The position numbers were made by a program, and so were the translations under genes. From the NCBI GenBank assembly GCA_963920705.1, contig OY987230.1, forward strand, positions 21,221,087 through 21,285,086: DNA of 64,000 nucleotides, written 5' to 3'. Origin of the DNA: Odiellus spinosus. Lineage: Eukaryota > Arthropoda > Arachnida > Opiliones > Phalangiidae. The notes under the pieces were generated by a model. It was not told the origin of the DNA. It did not search any database and saw only the letters and a list, made by a program, of their open reading frames with translations. This document shows positions 24,086 through 38,136 of the stretch, piece after piece. Position 1 is the first letter of the stretch, and each line of letters opens with the position of its first letter.

Positions 24086-24493
24086 TTAAAGGGAGAATGA
24101 AATCTAACAACAAGTGATTTTTTTATCGATTCCTTATCGTTTAAATAGGCCTAATCAAACAATATTAAACTAGGAATAAATTTAAAGCTCATAATCAAAA
24201 AAGGCTTAGCTGGATTCATGGAGATATCCTGAACTCTCCACTATCGACCAATGACATTGATCATGGAGATCCTTCATTCCCCATATAAGAGGAACGTCAT
24301 TGGTTGCTAGTCCTAATACGGGGAGTTCAGGATATCTCCGTCAATCCAGCTAAGCCTATTTTCCACCTAAGTTTTAAATTTATTTCTAGCTTAATATTTG
24401 TTTTTTTAATTAAGAACTATTGGAATATGCCTATTTAAACGACAATGAATCGATAAAAAAATAACTTGTTTTTAGATTCCATTCTCCCTTTAA
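24086..24493. mobile_element. TTAA fold-back element, second family
   Basis: TTAA at both ends and termini AGGGAGAATGAAATC and its inverse, but a body unlike the 490-bp palindrome. It has an inverted pair around GGCTTAGCTGGATTCATGGA (~24214) and its reverse complement (~24337-24356). Downstream of gene 1. Confidence 0.82.
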
Positions 24494-27400
24494 AGGAATA
24501 TTCTTTGGATGTCTTCAATGTAGGATTAAATATTTATCTTGAATCGCGGGATTATGCTGAAATTCTACCGCATTTCTCGTGGATATCAATAGAAATAATG
24601 AATAATTTTAACTCGATATAGTGGGAAAAAAGGGCGGAAGACGAGAAACCGACAAAGAACATGGGAATTTTACGGTATCAAAATTTATGAGCCATATTAC
24701 GTTTAGATATTCAAAATTAATGATATAATATAATAAAAATATGTATATATTTACTTAGTTAAGAAATTATGAAAGTTTCAAATGTGTATTTCATACACGT
24801 ACGCGTTTTTGGTCACGCGTGCAACTCGTCTTAATCTTGAAACACGTTATTTATAATCGATTTAGACTTAATATGAATAAAAACGTACCCGCAAAGGGTT
24901 TATCGTGAGCCTAATTCGCGGTTCGTTTTCGTAGCTGAAAATTTAGACTCGAAGGAATTTCAAATATATTTAAGAAAAGATTCAACTTGCAGATGCCATT
25001 GAAAGTTCGTCTTTGAAATGACGTTGCGCGAATCGAAAGAGATGTTTGTTGGGAAAAGATCCCGGGCATTAACAGATAAATGAAATACACGTTTCTTACA
25101 ATTGGCATCAGTAACGGATTTAGGCTTAGCGAGTCTAGCTCGCGACTGTGTAAGTTTTCATACGGTGTAATGCATATTTTAACAGTACAACTCAATTAAA
25201 AAGAACTCGTTTTCAGAGTCTAGAATCCTTCTAAAGGTACCAAGAAACCTGGGTTCGAGTTAAAACTATTTTTTGGGTGGAAAAAAGCATAAACAATGGA
25301 TAAAAATTCAATTTTGGTCAGAAATAAACCTACTTATTGTGACCAAAAGTAATTTACAAATTAAGATGCAATTGAATAGCTAATCGTGGAACTAGTTATA
25401 ATTAAGGATACTTATACCAGTTAATTTCTATATATTTAATTATAAATAAACACTTACCGATATTATTCTAGCTATTATCGACAAAAAGTTTGACTTTTAC
25501 ATTCGCAAAAAGCTCTTTCTGGTTGATTTTACGCTAAGCCTAATTTGGGACTATTTCCGTTTGAAAGTAAAAAACGATGGATGCGCGCGCGCGATTTTGG
25601 CGGGAGTGTTGCCATGGTTACCTCTGTTGGCGCAAGCGTCTCGATTGCGCGCGCATATCTTTAAATGATTTGAAACCCGGTTATAATGTTGATTGAACAT
25701 TGAATTGCTTTGAAAAAAAGAGTTTTGAGATTCAGTTATACTGATTTTGATGGGAGAGATTTGGAGATTCGTTTCAATTACCTAGTTTAATTAAATTAAG
25801 AAGAATTATTTTGAAGACAGGTTTCTTGGTCCCTTTATCCTCTCTACAGAATTCGAAGCGTATGCGTGTACGCGAAGCTACCTTCGTGTACTCACTATTA
25901 GTTCTCTTATTAAAGTTTTCACGTTACCGTTCTCATGTACCATTTTTCAATCCAAATCTCAATAACCAAATGTATAATTAAATATTATGAATTCCACGGA
26001 GATATTCTTTGGGTTAAAACGCGAATATTTTTAAAGATAATGAATGAGTCGTGTAGGGCCGAAAAAAAAAAACAAAAAAAAAAAACAGAGAAGATTATTT
26101 GGCCATAAAAGAGGCCCAAGCTAGAGCCAGGCAGCCAGCGCGGCGTCGGACCTGATCAACTGCAGCACGGATGCGTGGAACCATAGAACTGGCATATATC
26201 TTTGATATAAAAACCTCAGCTTTTTTTAACATTAATTTTAACGCCAAATTGGAATTTCTTTCCCATAGAGGTAACTTAAGGATTAGAAAAAGGTAATATG
26301 TCTTCTCTTGCACTTAATATTTCAAAGGGGCCACCCCAAAGTCTTTAAAATCGCTTTCACCATCGCTATTACCGAATTTCAACCGTTTTTCCACTTTGAT
26401 TTAAGAAGGGCAATGGTTCTCCCAGTTACCTTTAGATTTTACGCGACTTGAACTGAATTGAACTATTGTTTTAATTTTTCCTTGGTTTTTAGTAATTAAA
26501 AATATTTTCTAGAATCATTTCTCAATTTTTTTATCAATTATTTCAATAAAACCTTTTTTGGCTTAGCAATGGATTTATATTTTAATGAAGCGACTTATCG
26601 ACCAATCAGAGGCTAAATGTTATATCTCGTAATATTCTAGAATATATAGAGAATGATTTAGGTATAAGTTTCGTGATACAGCCAATTTCATAAAACCAGA
26701 CAGGACATATTCGCGCTAGGCCTAATTATTAAATCGTTACTTTTGGCTCGAAGTTTTGAACTGAATCGAACTCTTCGCTTTAAATTCGAAATTTGCGAAA
26801 AAGATTTCGCTTCCATATGAGCCACAAGAGTTTCATTTACGTTTTTAAAGGTAGATTGAAGTGATTTAAAATAGGCCTAATTTATTATTGAAAAAGGTTA
26901 CAATTGGTTGAACTCTATCTACAAACTGCGATAAGACTTCCACGATATAATCATTATGGGCTTATGATACTACACGAAATACTAACTATAAAGTATATAT
27001 AATATATAATGTAGAAAACGAAAAGGATTATGGAAATAAATCTGATGAATCTAAAATTTTTTATGGTAACTGTCAAAGAGCGTGTGAAAATAGCGTAGAG
27101 AAGAATGCGTATATATATTTATAATGCGGCTAGGTTATAAGATAAAGTAATTTTAGATGATAAGGGTAATCTAAACCAGTCTAAACCCGACATGGAAGCA
27201 AAATTTAATCGCGATAATTCGGAAGAAAACCCGCGTGTACTACAAGAACGAATTCAAAAAGAATTACCGTAAGAAAGATAAAAAGAAGATTGAATTCTTT
27301 TAAAAAAAAATCAAATGTCGAAGGATATTGTAGATGGTCGGATCACGTTGCTTGTAACCTGTCAGGTTTGCTTAGGAAATTAAGCGCGTGATGGGGGCTC

Positions 27401-27740
27401 CACGCACGCGCGGTGCCTCACGAAAATAACTAATTATTCGCCAACAATTTTTCCAACTCAAAAAGTAAAGTAAGGGTTTCATCATTGCCAAGGCCTATAT
27501 GCCAAATATTTTTAGTTTTTTTTCAAAACTATTAAAACCACATACGTCTACCATATTTAAAATTTTACACATGCATGGGTTCCAAAGAAACTTCAAAATT
27601 AAGATGTTTAAAATTTAAAATTTTCCAATTATTCAGGTAGAAAGAAAGACGTGAGTTCAGACGCATTTGCTGACTCGATTCGGGTTTGTAATGTCTTAAC
27701 ATTTGATGCCTAAGACCTTGATCATCAAATTAATGATTGA

Positions 27741-28248
27741 ATTTTAAAATATATTAAAATTCCCTGACTTTTTAAAATATATTAAAATTCCCTGACTTTT
27801 TAAAATATATTAAAATTCCCTGACTTTTTAAAATATATTAAAATTCCCCGACTTTTTAAAATATATTAAAATTCTGACTTTTTAAAATATATTAAAATTC
27901 TCTGACTTTTTAAAATATATTAAAATTCCCTGACTTTTTAAAATATATTAAAATTCCCTGACTTTTTAAAATATATTAAAATTCCCTGACTTTTTAAAAT
28001 ATATTAAAATTCCCTGACTTTTTAAAATATATTAAAATTCCCTGACTTTTTAAAATATATTAAAATTCCCTGACTTTTTAAAATATATTAAAATTCCCTG
28101 ACTTTTTAAAATATATTAAAATTCCCTGACTTTTTAAAATATATTAAAATTCCATGACTTTTTAAAATATATTAAAATTCCCTGACTTTTTAAAATATAT
28201 TGAAATTCCCTGACTTTTTAAAATATATTAAAATTCCCTGACTTTTTT
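27741..28248 (+). repeat. 28-bp minisatellite, intergenic
   Basis: About 18 copies of CCCTGACTTTTTAAAATATA + TTAAAATT, very uniform, with a few point variants and one shortened unit near 27870. Between the two transporter genes. Confidence 0.95.
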
Positions 28249-28837
28249 GGTTCGTTTTCAAATTCCCTGACTTTTCCCTGTTTTCCCTGACTCGTGGCAA
28301 CCCTGTTTTAGCTCCAAGTTTCCCATTAAAAAAAATCCTACGCTCTCAATTAAAAATAAACCGTTGTTCATTAGGAATATCACTTTAAATTGAACAATGG
28401 GCGAAGGAAAGACCTTATTATATCTTCTCCTATTATATCCTTCTGTTCGAATAAAGGGAGCTTAGGGGATTTCTTCAAAAATGCCTTCACGATCCACCTT
28501 GAAATTATAATAAGGGGTAATTTTGAAATGATTATTATTCAGTGACGTAGTGATGGGGAGGCCCTGGCTTTTAAGGAGGCCCTTTTGCATATGAATTTTT
28601 ATATTGGCCTCATTGCCTAAACCGCATCTTGCTATTGAAAAGGTTTGTTTTATATTCTTACGTCGACACAAAATTTAGTTTTTATATTTTGAGAAATTAT
28701 ATATTTTAGGAAATTTCTCCTCGTAGAGTTAATGGCAGGCGTGAGAGTAATGGCCGAACTTTAGAAGATAGCGTACACGTACGGGCTCCTGGAATTATAA
28801 CTTATATAATGTTATCAGATTCATTTCTACCTAGGGC

Positions 28838-29118
28838 CAAGGAGGATTAGACAAGGAGAGGAAATGTGGGGCTGCGTTGAGTTAGAGAGAGAAGAGCCAA
28901 CCTCCCACTCGGGTGGAAAGGGGGGATAGGAAATTCTCGAGGTAAACTGTTGTCACGTGGTCGCTAGCTAGCGCGTCTCATAAAGGATTCGTTTTACCCA
29001 CGCGACAACATTTTACCACGAAACGTCTCTACCCCCGTTCTCCCAGAGTGGGAGTTTAGGCCGACGCAGTAGGAACCGCGCCGTCCCCACATTTCTTCTC
29101 CTTGTCTAATCCTCCTTG
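28838..29118 (+). mobile_element. MITE family B, copy 2 (TSD CTAGGGC)
   Basis: 281 bp with diverged termini CAAGGAGGATTAGACAAGG. TSD CTAGGGC at 28831-28837 and 29119-29125. The central spacer is shorter than in copy 1. Confidence 0.92.
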
Positions 29119-31043
29119 CTAGGGCTCGGCGATTGGATACAAATTTACCGTTTAATTTAATATTTAAATTAATTGAATTAAGAGATAAATCAAATAAATT
29201 TATGAATAACGAATTTGTATAAATATAACCGCATCTAGCAATTTAAAATTTGTTTCTAAAGAATTTTAGTTCAATTTAATCGATTATCCACGATTAATCG
29301 CTTATTCTGGTTGATCCGTTTATAATTTACATACTCGAGAGGTTTTTTTTTAATTACTTTAATTTAGGAATGAATTAAAAATACCATAAATCATTAATTA
29401 ATATATCAATAATATTTTCCATTTATTTTAAAGATATTCGAGAAAATAATATTCGAACTACAGCACCCCATTGTATTGTTCAAAATAATTCGTAAAGAAA
29501 TTTCTCGAACAATATTTTTCAATCACTTTTGGAGTTTTTGTTCAATGGATAAACGGTTAATTAAAAACAGACCCTCTTTTTAAGAGTTAACCTTTGATTA
29601 AAACGGTGTGATTTTTTAAATATAATTTAAATATAATTATATTTAAAGGTAAAATTAGAAGAAATTCACGGTTAATCGTAAATAATCGCAAAAATAAGAA
29701 AATAATTTATTTAAAATAACGAGTCTTATCAGGACCCCAACTAAATAATCTTAAAACTTTCTCTAAGACGTTTTTAGATTGAACAACTCACTCTTTGACA
29801 TCACTAATACGAGGTCGCTAAACTTAAATTAATCGTAATTTAAAATTCGGTAATGTTTTCTATCGGTAATGCAGATAAAGAAGGAATTTAAGATTTATTA
29901 AACCGCTTTAATGATGAGATTGTCACTCGATCAATACTCGTGACTTTTATTTGCATTTAAAAAGTTATGATGAAACTAAACTTAAGCCTTTTTTTTAATT
30001 ATTATAATATATGCCAGAAAAATAGCGCTTATTTGATGAAACAACCCATTTCGACCAAATATTCCCTTAATTAAATCTCAAATTTCCTTAATTTCTTCGA
30101 ATTTTACTAATATTTTAAAATGTCCCTGAATATTTAGCCTTTAATTTAGGTTTTTCAAGTTTGTATGAACCCTGAAATTTACAAAATTAAATTAAATTCA
30201 CGATTTAAATGATTTATACAATAAATTTTATTAAATTTAGTTTTAACTATTATTAATGGAGACGTATCTTTGTAAATAAAGATGAATAAGAAAATCTGGT
30301 ATTCATAAGCGTCCTATAACGGCGAAAATAGTGTATAGAGCTAGTCTCTTACCTTAAATATATTACTTTTAAACTGTACTTATCCTAATTATGTTTTATC
30401 CACAAATTAAAATCTTTTGGCTTTTACCTTTTGAATTTTGTTTTAAAAATCCGTCATCCCAATTGATTTACCCTTGTTTTAATAGTATATATAATCTTTA
30501 AGCCTTGAAACAATTTTATTTCCACCCAAAATATTAAAACGTTTCGGATTAAATTTTTTTTTTTTTTTTTTCTTCATCAAGATTTATGTTGTTGACTTTT
30601 TTCTTACTTACGTAACTTACGTAACTTACGTAAGGTATAATTTACATAAAATGTATCTACGCCCTAAGGAATCTTTAGTTTAAATATATGTTTAACTACA
30701 AAATCTCGACTCATCCGACAAAATGTGGTTTGAAAAACGTCATTTGATATATAACTTAAAATTGATTTATTAAAAATAGTTTAAAAAAAAATCATTTAAT
30801 CTTTAAAAGCGAATACGCCTCCAAGAAATTTCAGACTGGAAATAAAATAAAAAAAAAAAAAAAATCTAAAGCTACCGAAATGATGATGCAATAGAAACGC
30901 ATCATCAAAAAATAAATTTTAGTTAACTATATTTAGGATTCGTAACCATTTCAAGTTTTCAGTTAAATACAAGCTAGACATAATTTAAAATATATTATTT
31001 GTAGTTACTAAGAGATAGATAAGAAACTATCTATGAATGATAT

Positions 31044-31379
31044 CAGAAGCCGATGAAACCCTCCTTTGAAGTCTATTACTCCCGGGTCTTGTTTACCCCT
31101 CTCTGTATGGGTTAGTTTCAAAAAGCGCGATTCGTACGCCTCCTAACGGTAGATATTTTCGGAGCGGGAGTTCGTCCAGCGAATATCTCTAGCAGCCTCG
31201 GAGTTCGTCAAAAAAACGTCGTCGTTTGTGGAGAGAGAGAATTTCCAATTTTCCGTAGACAGGGGGGATGAAGTAGGACCCCTTCTAACTCGTAAAATTG
31301 GTAATTTTACCCATACAGAGAGGAGCGCTATATGGAACATTGGAGTAGTAGACTTCAAAGGAGAGTTCATCGGCTTCTG
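31044..31379 (-). mobile_element. MITE family A, copy 2 (TSD ATGATAT)
   Basis: 336-bp copy in reverse orientation with both TIRs. TSD ATGATAT at 31037-31043 and 31380-31386. Intergenic between the two transporter genes. Confidence 0.93.
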
Positions 31380-32101
31380 ATGATATGAATAATAATAATA
31401 ATAAATATAAGATCTTATATAATTAGAGTAGTTACGAAAGGTACTTCGTCTTCTTTAACCCCCTTAATTTTGACAGAGACGAATTAGATCTGGAAATATT
31501 ATACGCACCCTTATCACCAAGAACATCCCTACTTATCGTTATCCTCGAACAAAATCGTGTCTAACCGGCAATACGCCCACAAATTAAAGTGACGAGGAAA
31601 TTGTATCCAGACCAGCCCAAAAACCACCGAGTTGAAACGCTTTCATATGTTAATAGACAGTATGGATGTCCCATTTGATCGAATTTAGACCAAACGCGAG
31701 ATTTTAAAGAATTTCTTTCTCATCTGATCGAAATAACATTCGCCCGAGTAAACGTTCAGCATCAGCTTGAATTTATATATCTTATTGCCTATTTCGAATT
31801 GACGTTCCTGACCGGAGTGGCAAAAACAAACATATTTAGTTGCCCCGTTTACGACCCGGTTTTGTCTAAGAAAAATAAGACCCGCCTTCTCCTTCCTACC
31901 GCCCTCCTCCCTTAGAAGACGCGCGCTTAGAAATTATGCATTAAACAGCTCTCTAATTGGCTAGATTCAAAATTTTGAGTCGTGTACTTGTCTTTGCGGT
32001 TCAATTGTAGTATCTCATTAGTTAAAAGGTGGCTTACCTTCTTCTCCTATTTACTTCCGCTATAGCCTACGTCTAAATTTCAAAGAGACACCGAAATCCA
32101 C

Positions 32102-32438
32102 CAGAAGCCGATGAAACCCTCCTTTGAAGTCTATTACTCCCGGGTCTTGTCTACTCCTCTCTGTATGGGTTGGTTTCAAAAAGCGCGATTCGTACGCCTC
32201 CTAACGGTAGATATTTTCGGAGCGGGAGTTTGTCGAGCGAATATCTCTAGCAGCCTTGGAGTTCGTCAAAAAAACGTCGTCGTTTGTGGAGAGAGAGAAT
32301 TTCCAATTTTCCGTAGACAGGGGGTATGAAGCAGGACCCCTCCGATCTCGTAAAATTGGGAATTTTACCCATACAGAGAGGAGCGCTATATCGAACATTA
32401 GAGTAGTAGACTTCAAAGGAGGGTTTCATCTACTTCTG
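32102..32438 (-). mobile_element. MITE family A, copy 3 (TSD AATCCAC)
   Basis: 337 bp, reverse orientation. TSD AATCCAC at 32095-32101 and 32439-32445. Its right TIR carries the CTACTTCTG variant instead of CGGCTTCTG. Confidence 0.93.
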
Positions 32439-33736
32439 AATCCACTTATAGGGACCTCGAAAACAAACCAAAACGGTCTCAAAAATCTTGTCAAAAAGGG
32501 CCTCTAATTACTGTCGAGCAAAAAGGTTATCAGCCGACGTGGGTAAAAATCCTGGGGCCGCCACTGACTAAATCCTGACAAATATCCCTCTATACTTATT
32601 TGATACCAGGATATTCCCATTTAAGAAAGAATTAGCTATCTTTTTATAGGAAAACTATTTTCTTTTGGATAGTTAATCATTTCACAATTCCTTTAAAATG
32701 TGACTTAATGTGACATCATTTCACAATTCCTTTAAAATAATAAATAAATCCCTTTGACTTAATGTATACGTCACTCCGGAAAAAAAAATAAATAAGTACG
32801 AATCTACACGCATTTCAAATTTAAAGATTCTTCGCGAGAGTGGATTGACCTAAGTTTGTAAATTCGGCTTAAGCCTCGCGTATTGTAGGTATTTAAAAAA
32901 AAAAAAATCAGATGAAAAAAGTAGACAAGTTATTCAAATCTTGTTCTCTGATAATAAAAAGAACACAGATAACCAAAATATTTCGAATTTAAAGCAACTT
33001 TTCCAGTCTTGAGGATTACGTGCACCGTGGTAAATTCGACTAGGGAACATGTACCGGTACGTGAAGGTTAAATGTAAAAATAAAGTGTCATTTTTTGCAC
33101 ACAAAAATTGGACATATTTTTGGCTCGGTTTGAATTTCAGTGGCTTCAAAAATTTGACCTTATCAGATGAAAGCAACGCTCCCAAACTTTAATGGCAAAG
33201 ATTTCCCATCATTTCTTATAAAGGCGTCGATATATTGTGGATTTGGGTCCAAGTGATGATCGAACCTAACCTTTATCTTGAACAGACTATAATGTTATAA
33301 TTTATTAATTGCTCCTAGGTCTTAATTTCAAAGGACCCTGAAAAACAACTCTAAGGGGTCCCAAAATCCACTCTAAGGACCTCGAAAACAAACGAAACGG
33401 GCTCCAAAATCCCCTCAAAGGGGGCCTCTAATTACTGTCAAGTAAAAAGAAGAAGAAAAAAAAATCATCATACAGCGAAAATGATGGTGACGTCAAAAAG
33501 TTATAAGCCAACGTGGGAAAAAATACTGGCGCCGTCACTGACAACTCTTTGATTTTAAAATAATTGCGATTTTTAAGAAACCAGACTAAGATCTAAAGGA
33601 GATATGCAAATTTAGCAGTAATAAATTACGAGTCGTTCATACCTTAAGTGAATCATCTCTAAGTTACGCAGCAGTATAATATTAAAATAATGTAACCAGC
33701 CAAGAGACAGAAAAGAGCTAGAAGAAATCGCTTCAA

Positions 33737-34296
33737 AGCTTCGATTTGAAACGGTAAAATCAAATCGATATTCAAATCGCCAGGAATCGATTTAAATGTC
33801 AAACGTTCACGCGTTATCTTTATAAATCGATTTATTGTATCTTCATCTATAGCTGCGTTCACGTTTTGAACCGCTTTGGAAAGGTCAAATTATAATATTT
33901 TGGGGTCACCCGCGTAGATCTTTCATCAAAAAATCCAATTAAGATCTCGAAGAGTCGATTTGAACATTCGAAACGGTTTGAAAACGGTTTGAAAGAGTCA
34001 AGTGTGAACGTAGCTTATCTGTTATTGGAACCGAATCGGTACGAAACTGGTTCCCGAAGCAGTTTCGAGAAATCGAATCAAATCGATTCGATAAAAGACG
34101 GTTTCCCGTTCACACGACTATAGCGAAACGATTTCATACGGTTTAAATCGATTGCAAGGTCTAGTATGAACGCGGCTATAGATGAAGCAACGATAAATCG
34201 ATTTATAAAGATAACGCGTGAGGCTTAAAACGATTCCTGTCGATTCGAATATCGGTTTGATTAAATCGATTAAGAAATGCTAGTGTGACTGTAGCT
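33737..34296. mobile_element. AATCGATT-rich inverted element cluster
   Basis: Contains TTTGAAACGGTAAAATCAAA, TATAAATCGATTTATTGTA, GTACGAAACTGGTTCCCG and ends GCTAGTGTGACTGTAGCT. A shorter related unit (GCTGCGTTCACGTTTTGAAC) sits inside at about 33852-34016. Confidence 0.6.
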
Positions 34297-35309
34297 GAAC
34301 AACTCTTTCGGTTGTCGCGATGCCCTTTCAAAGACCAATGTCCTTTTGAAATTAATCTGAAATTTCGCCGAGCCTTGATAATTAACATGTAATGATCACG
34401 AAACCTCTATTAAATTTTGATAAGGAGTATAAATCGATAAAAAATCTTCATTCAAGAGCCTATATATAGTATCCCTTAAAGCGGAAAAGGATGTGGTGTG
34501 ATATTAAAATTCAAACACGAACGGTATATTCGACGTGTAAGTATAGGTTTAGATTTAAATTTGCCCGGAATTTCCACGGACCATGCCTATCAGGATTTAT
34601 CTCCATAAAGGGATTGCGAGATAAGCGTAAAAAGCCGTATAAAAACTCGCGAGGTATAATTAAAACTTAATTACTGACGTCGCTAAGCCTATATCCGTTT
34701 GGAGTAAATTTCATTACGAAAAAGTTCACGAGTCGAAATTAAGTTATCGTAATTGGTAATAAATAAATAATACATTTTCGCACGAAAGGCAGTTGTAACG
34801 AGAATCAATTGCAGGCTTTACAATTGCCACGCGATCATGGTGATGACGAATTTTAATTTTAAAAATATGGAAAATGGCGATTATAAAATATTTTTACTGT
34901 CGAGGTAATTTTGTTCTATGACATATGTATATATATATTTGGAATCGTTTTTTAACGATCAAGCCGAAAATGCTACTCAATTTATAGAGTTCTTAAAAAA
35001 CCGTGATAGCCTTACGGAAAGCTGATACTCGAACCCAGCCCGTCAACACCTGAAAAATCATGTTTTTCAGATTTGGGTCGAAATGATCGAATTTCATATG
35101 ATCGATTGAGTTAAAAAACTAACCTAACCTAACCTAAATATTTCGATCATTTAATCCAAAAAACTGGTTTCGATCACTTAAAAGTCGATCAATTGGGACG
35201 ATACCGTTTTGAAATCCTTTCTGTAAACAACCCGGGGGATAAATGTTGACTGCATAATTAAAATGTAATAAATATTTCCAAACTAAAAAAAAAATCAACT
35301 GAATATTTT

Positions 35310-35647
35310 CAGAAGCCGATGAAACCCTCCTTTGAAGTCTACTACTCTAATGTTTGATATAGCGCTCCTCTCTGTATGGGTAAAATTCACAATTTTACGA
35401 GATCGGAGGGGTCCTACTTCATCCCCCCTGTCTACGGAAAATTGGAAATTCTCTATCTCCACAAACGACGACGTTTTTTTTGACGAACTCCAAGGCTGCT
35501 AGAGATATTCGCTCGACGAACTCCCGCTCCGAAAACATCTACCGTTAGGAGGCGTACGAATCGCGCCTTTTGAAACTAACCCATGCAGAGAGGGGTAGAC
35601 AAGACCCGGGAGTAATAGACTTCAAAGGAGGGTTTCATCGGCTTCTG
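35310..35647 (+). mobile_element. MITE family A, copy 4 (TSD ATATTTT)
   Basis: 338 bp with intact TIRs of about 38 bp, perfect except one or two positions. TSD ATATTTT at 35303-35309 and 35648-35654. Intergenic. Confidence 0.93.
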
Positions 35648-36135
35648 ATATTTTAAAATGAAAACTGTATAGGTTTCGTCACGGAAAGGATTAAGGGTGT
35701 TTAAAATTCAATATGTATGCCTAGAGATAAAGAGGCCCAAGGATGACCTTCAGTGTCACGAGAAACTTTTGTGGGAAATGCCGAAATATTCTAAAACAAA
35801 ACAATATTGAAGCCGTTTACCGTGAAACTATTAAAAGTAAAGATTTTAAACTTTTGATATCACTATTAAAATAACGCAATTTTAGAACAAAATCACGAGA
35901 TTCGCGTATCTTAATTACAATAACATTAATTCCAATCACTCAACATAAATCAAATTTAAATATTCTTAAACAAAACTAAATCGAAGCCGTTTACCGTGAA
36001 ATTTTAAAATACGAAGATTTAAAAATTTTAGTAGAACAATTTAAATACCGAAATTTAATAAATAAAATTTCATGGATATTATCAAAAGTTTATAATTTTT
36101 TTTAAAATAAAAGTAAACAACACCCCGTGGTTTCA

Positions 36136-36640
36136 ATAAAGGTCCGGGATTCTGATTCGAGACAGACAGGGGTGATGACCTTTTTGGCTAGTTTTAAGCG
36201 ACGTTCTATGATGTCAAACTGGACCTTTACCAGAAGCCGATGAAACCCTCCTTTGAAGTCTACTACTCCAATGTTCCATATAGCGCTCCTCTCTGTATGG
36301 GTAAAATTTACAATTTTACGAGATTGGAGGGGTCCTACTTCATACCCCCCTGTCTACGGAAAATTGGAAATTCTCTCTCTCCACAAACGACGACGTTTTT
36401 TGGACGAACTCCAAGGCTGCTGGAGATATTCGCTCGACGAACTCCCGCTCCGAAAACATCTACCGTTAGGTGGCGTACGAATCGCGCCTTTTGAGAATAA
36501 CCCATACAGAGAGGGGTAGACAAGACCCGGGAGTAATAGACTTCTAAGGAGGGTTTCATCGGCTTCTGCCTTTACTGATAGTATTATGCTACATGAAATT
36601 ATTTACTTTGATAGAAGAAAGTGATACACTTTTGATATTA
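36136..36640. mobile_element. Diverged relative of the 3117-3443 element, interrupted by a MITE
   Basis: Shares AAGGTCCGG(G)ATTCTGATTC and CAGACAGGGGTGATGAC with 3117-3443. Its right arm TACTGATAGTATTATGCTAC matches the other end inverted. Split at 36231-36568 by MITE family A copy 5. Boundaries approximate. Confidence 0.5.
36231..36568 (+). mobile_element. MITE family A, copy 5 (TSD CCTTTAC), nested in another repeat
   Basis: 338 bp. TSD CCTTTAC at 36224-36230 and 36569-36575. Removing it restores GGACCTTTACTGATAGTAT, which in reverse complement matches the element at 3117-3443, so it inserted into an older repeat. Confidence 0.93.
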
Positions 36641-38034
36641 TGAATTCCAATCACTAAAAATTAATTAAAAATAAAACCAAATATTTAAATATTGGAATAT
36701 TAAAAACAATACCGAATTTTTAATTATTAATAATAAACCATTATCATTCATGGTCAACTAGTTAAAGTCTTGTTAAGCAGTTCCATAGAAAAATGGCGCA
36801 GACTACTTTTGTTTCTATGACGTTTAATATCGCGAATCAATCCGCCTCATGTTTTTAATACTATTTCGTTTATTACGTGATTAAAATTGTAACTTTAAAT
36901 AAAGATAAATCAAAAGAAAGATTAAGTTCTCGCCGCATTTAATTTCCCATTTACGCAAAAAGTTTATGCAAAAAATACAGCCTTGCCTAGAGAAAAAAAA
37001 ACATTTGAAAAATACGTTTCTTCGGCTATAAAGGATTGTATAAAGCAATCAGTGGCGTATCTAAAGGGTTTGAGCCCGGGGCGGACTCTGAATTTTGGCG
37101 TCACCTTCGGAATTCAGTAAAAAAAAAAAAAAAAAGAACAAAAAAGTCAACATAGCAGCCCCCTTAGTTCCCAAACGTTGGCCCAATCGCCAGCTTCTTG
37201 ATTTTCCACGGAATAAGCCAGGGATCGTTTATTTAGGTTGGGACAGTAGTAATGGCTTCGAAAAGAGTTTAAGGCCTATAACACATTTTACTAGCTTCAC
37301 CTTAAATGAAAGAATTTAGAGAATTTTATCGACAAACCGCTTTCTCCAAACAACTGATCTCAATCTAAATGTTCAATATTGATTTTTCAAGCAAAGTATT
37401 CCAATTTTTAAGAATTGACCCCTAAATGTCAATTTTGACCTTTCCAAAAAGGTTAAATACGGTTTCAAAATCTCTAGCGTGAACGTGTCTAAACCTTTCG
37501 AATATTCAAATGGATTTTTCAATCAAAATTATGCAATTTTGTTTGTTAAAGAGCTACAAATATTTCCATTTAACTTTTCTAAAATGCAATTTCAAAGACT
37601 CTAGAGCGAACGGGGCTTTAGCAAGGTTATATAATCAAGTAAGTACGAAATTATACCGAGTTTTAGTATTCCGGTAACGAAATACAAACACTATTTCCGA
37701 GATATTCGGCCTGCAGCGGGGATTGGATCGAATATATTTCCCCCTCTATAGTAAAACTAACCAATCACGAAACGATACGGGATTCATTGTAGAACTTAGG
37801 CAACATGAAGAAAATCTTTTTTTGTTTCAAATCCGTAGTAAGAAGCGGTCTTATCCAAACTGACTATAAAGATAAATATATATATAAATATTTAAGGAGA
37901 CTGATTCCAGGAAAAAGGGAAGAACCTGCTTTCAAAATTTGACGGATAGTTCGATAGAGAAAAAAAAAAAGAAAAGTTATTAACTATAAGGTTAATCGCA
38001 CGACTTTGGACAAAATTTATAGTATTCAACGAAA

Positions 38035-38136
38035 ATGGGCACTGAGGATGAAGAGCGAAGACAAGGCTCGGTTTCCGGTGGACCCAGCGTCTCTTCCAAT
38101 TCGCCGTTACCAACGTCATATCTTACGGATAGTCAG
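38035..38136 (+). CDS. gene 2 exon 1 (start exon)
   Basis: The ATG at 38035 (context GAAAATGG) opens 34 codons, [16 protein letters not shown]…TDSQ, ending CAG|GTAAGA in phase 0. This matches the phase-0 acceptor at 59131. TATA-like sequence (ATATATATAAA) lies around 37876-37887. The link to exon 2 over 21 kb is inferred from phase and from the White-like N-terminus. Confidence 0.7.

Larger units (their letters stand above)
24494..31036. other. Intergenic stretch between the transporters, first part
   Basis: No coding exon recognised. Holds the 28-bp array (27741-28248) and MITE family B copy 2. A short GC-rich patch near 25584-25660 contains GCGCGCGCGATTTTGGCGGG. Much of 29150-31030 is plain AT-rich sequence with nothing to report. 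Confidence 0.5.
31387..38034. other. Intergenic stretch upstream of gene 2
   Basis: Contains MITE family A copies 3-5, an AATCGATT element cluster and an inverted copy of the AAGTGAGG repeat. The TATA-like ATATATATAAA at about 37876 lies 150 bases before the gene 2 ATG. No further exon recognised. Confidence 0.5.

Noticed and set aside
34990..35045. Possible tRNA or tRNA-derived SINE on the - strand (GGGTTCGAG box)
   Set aside because: A B-box-like string is present but no A box at proper distance and no cloverleaf could be drawn; the region matches a dispersed repeat.
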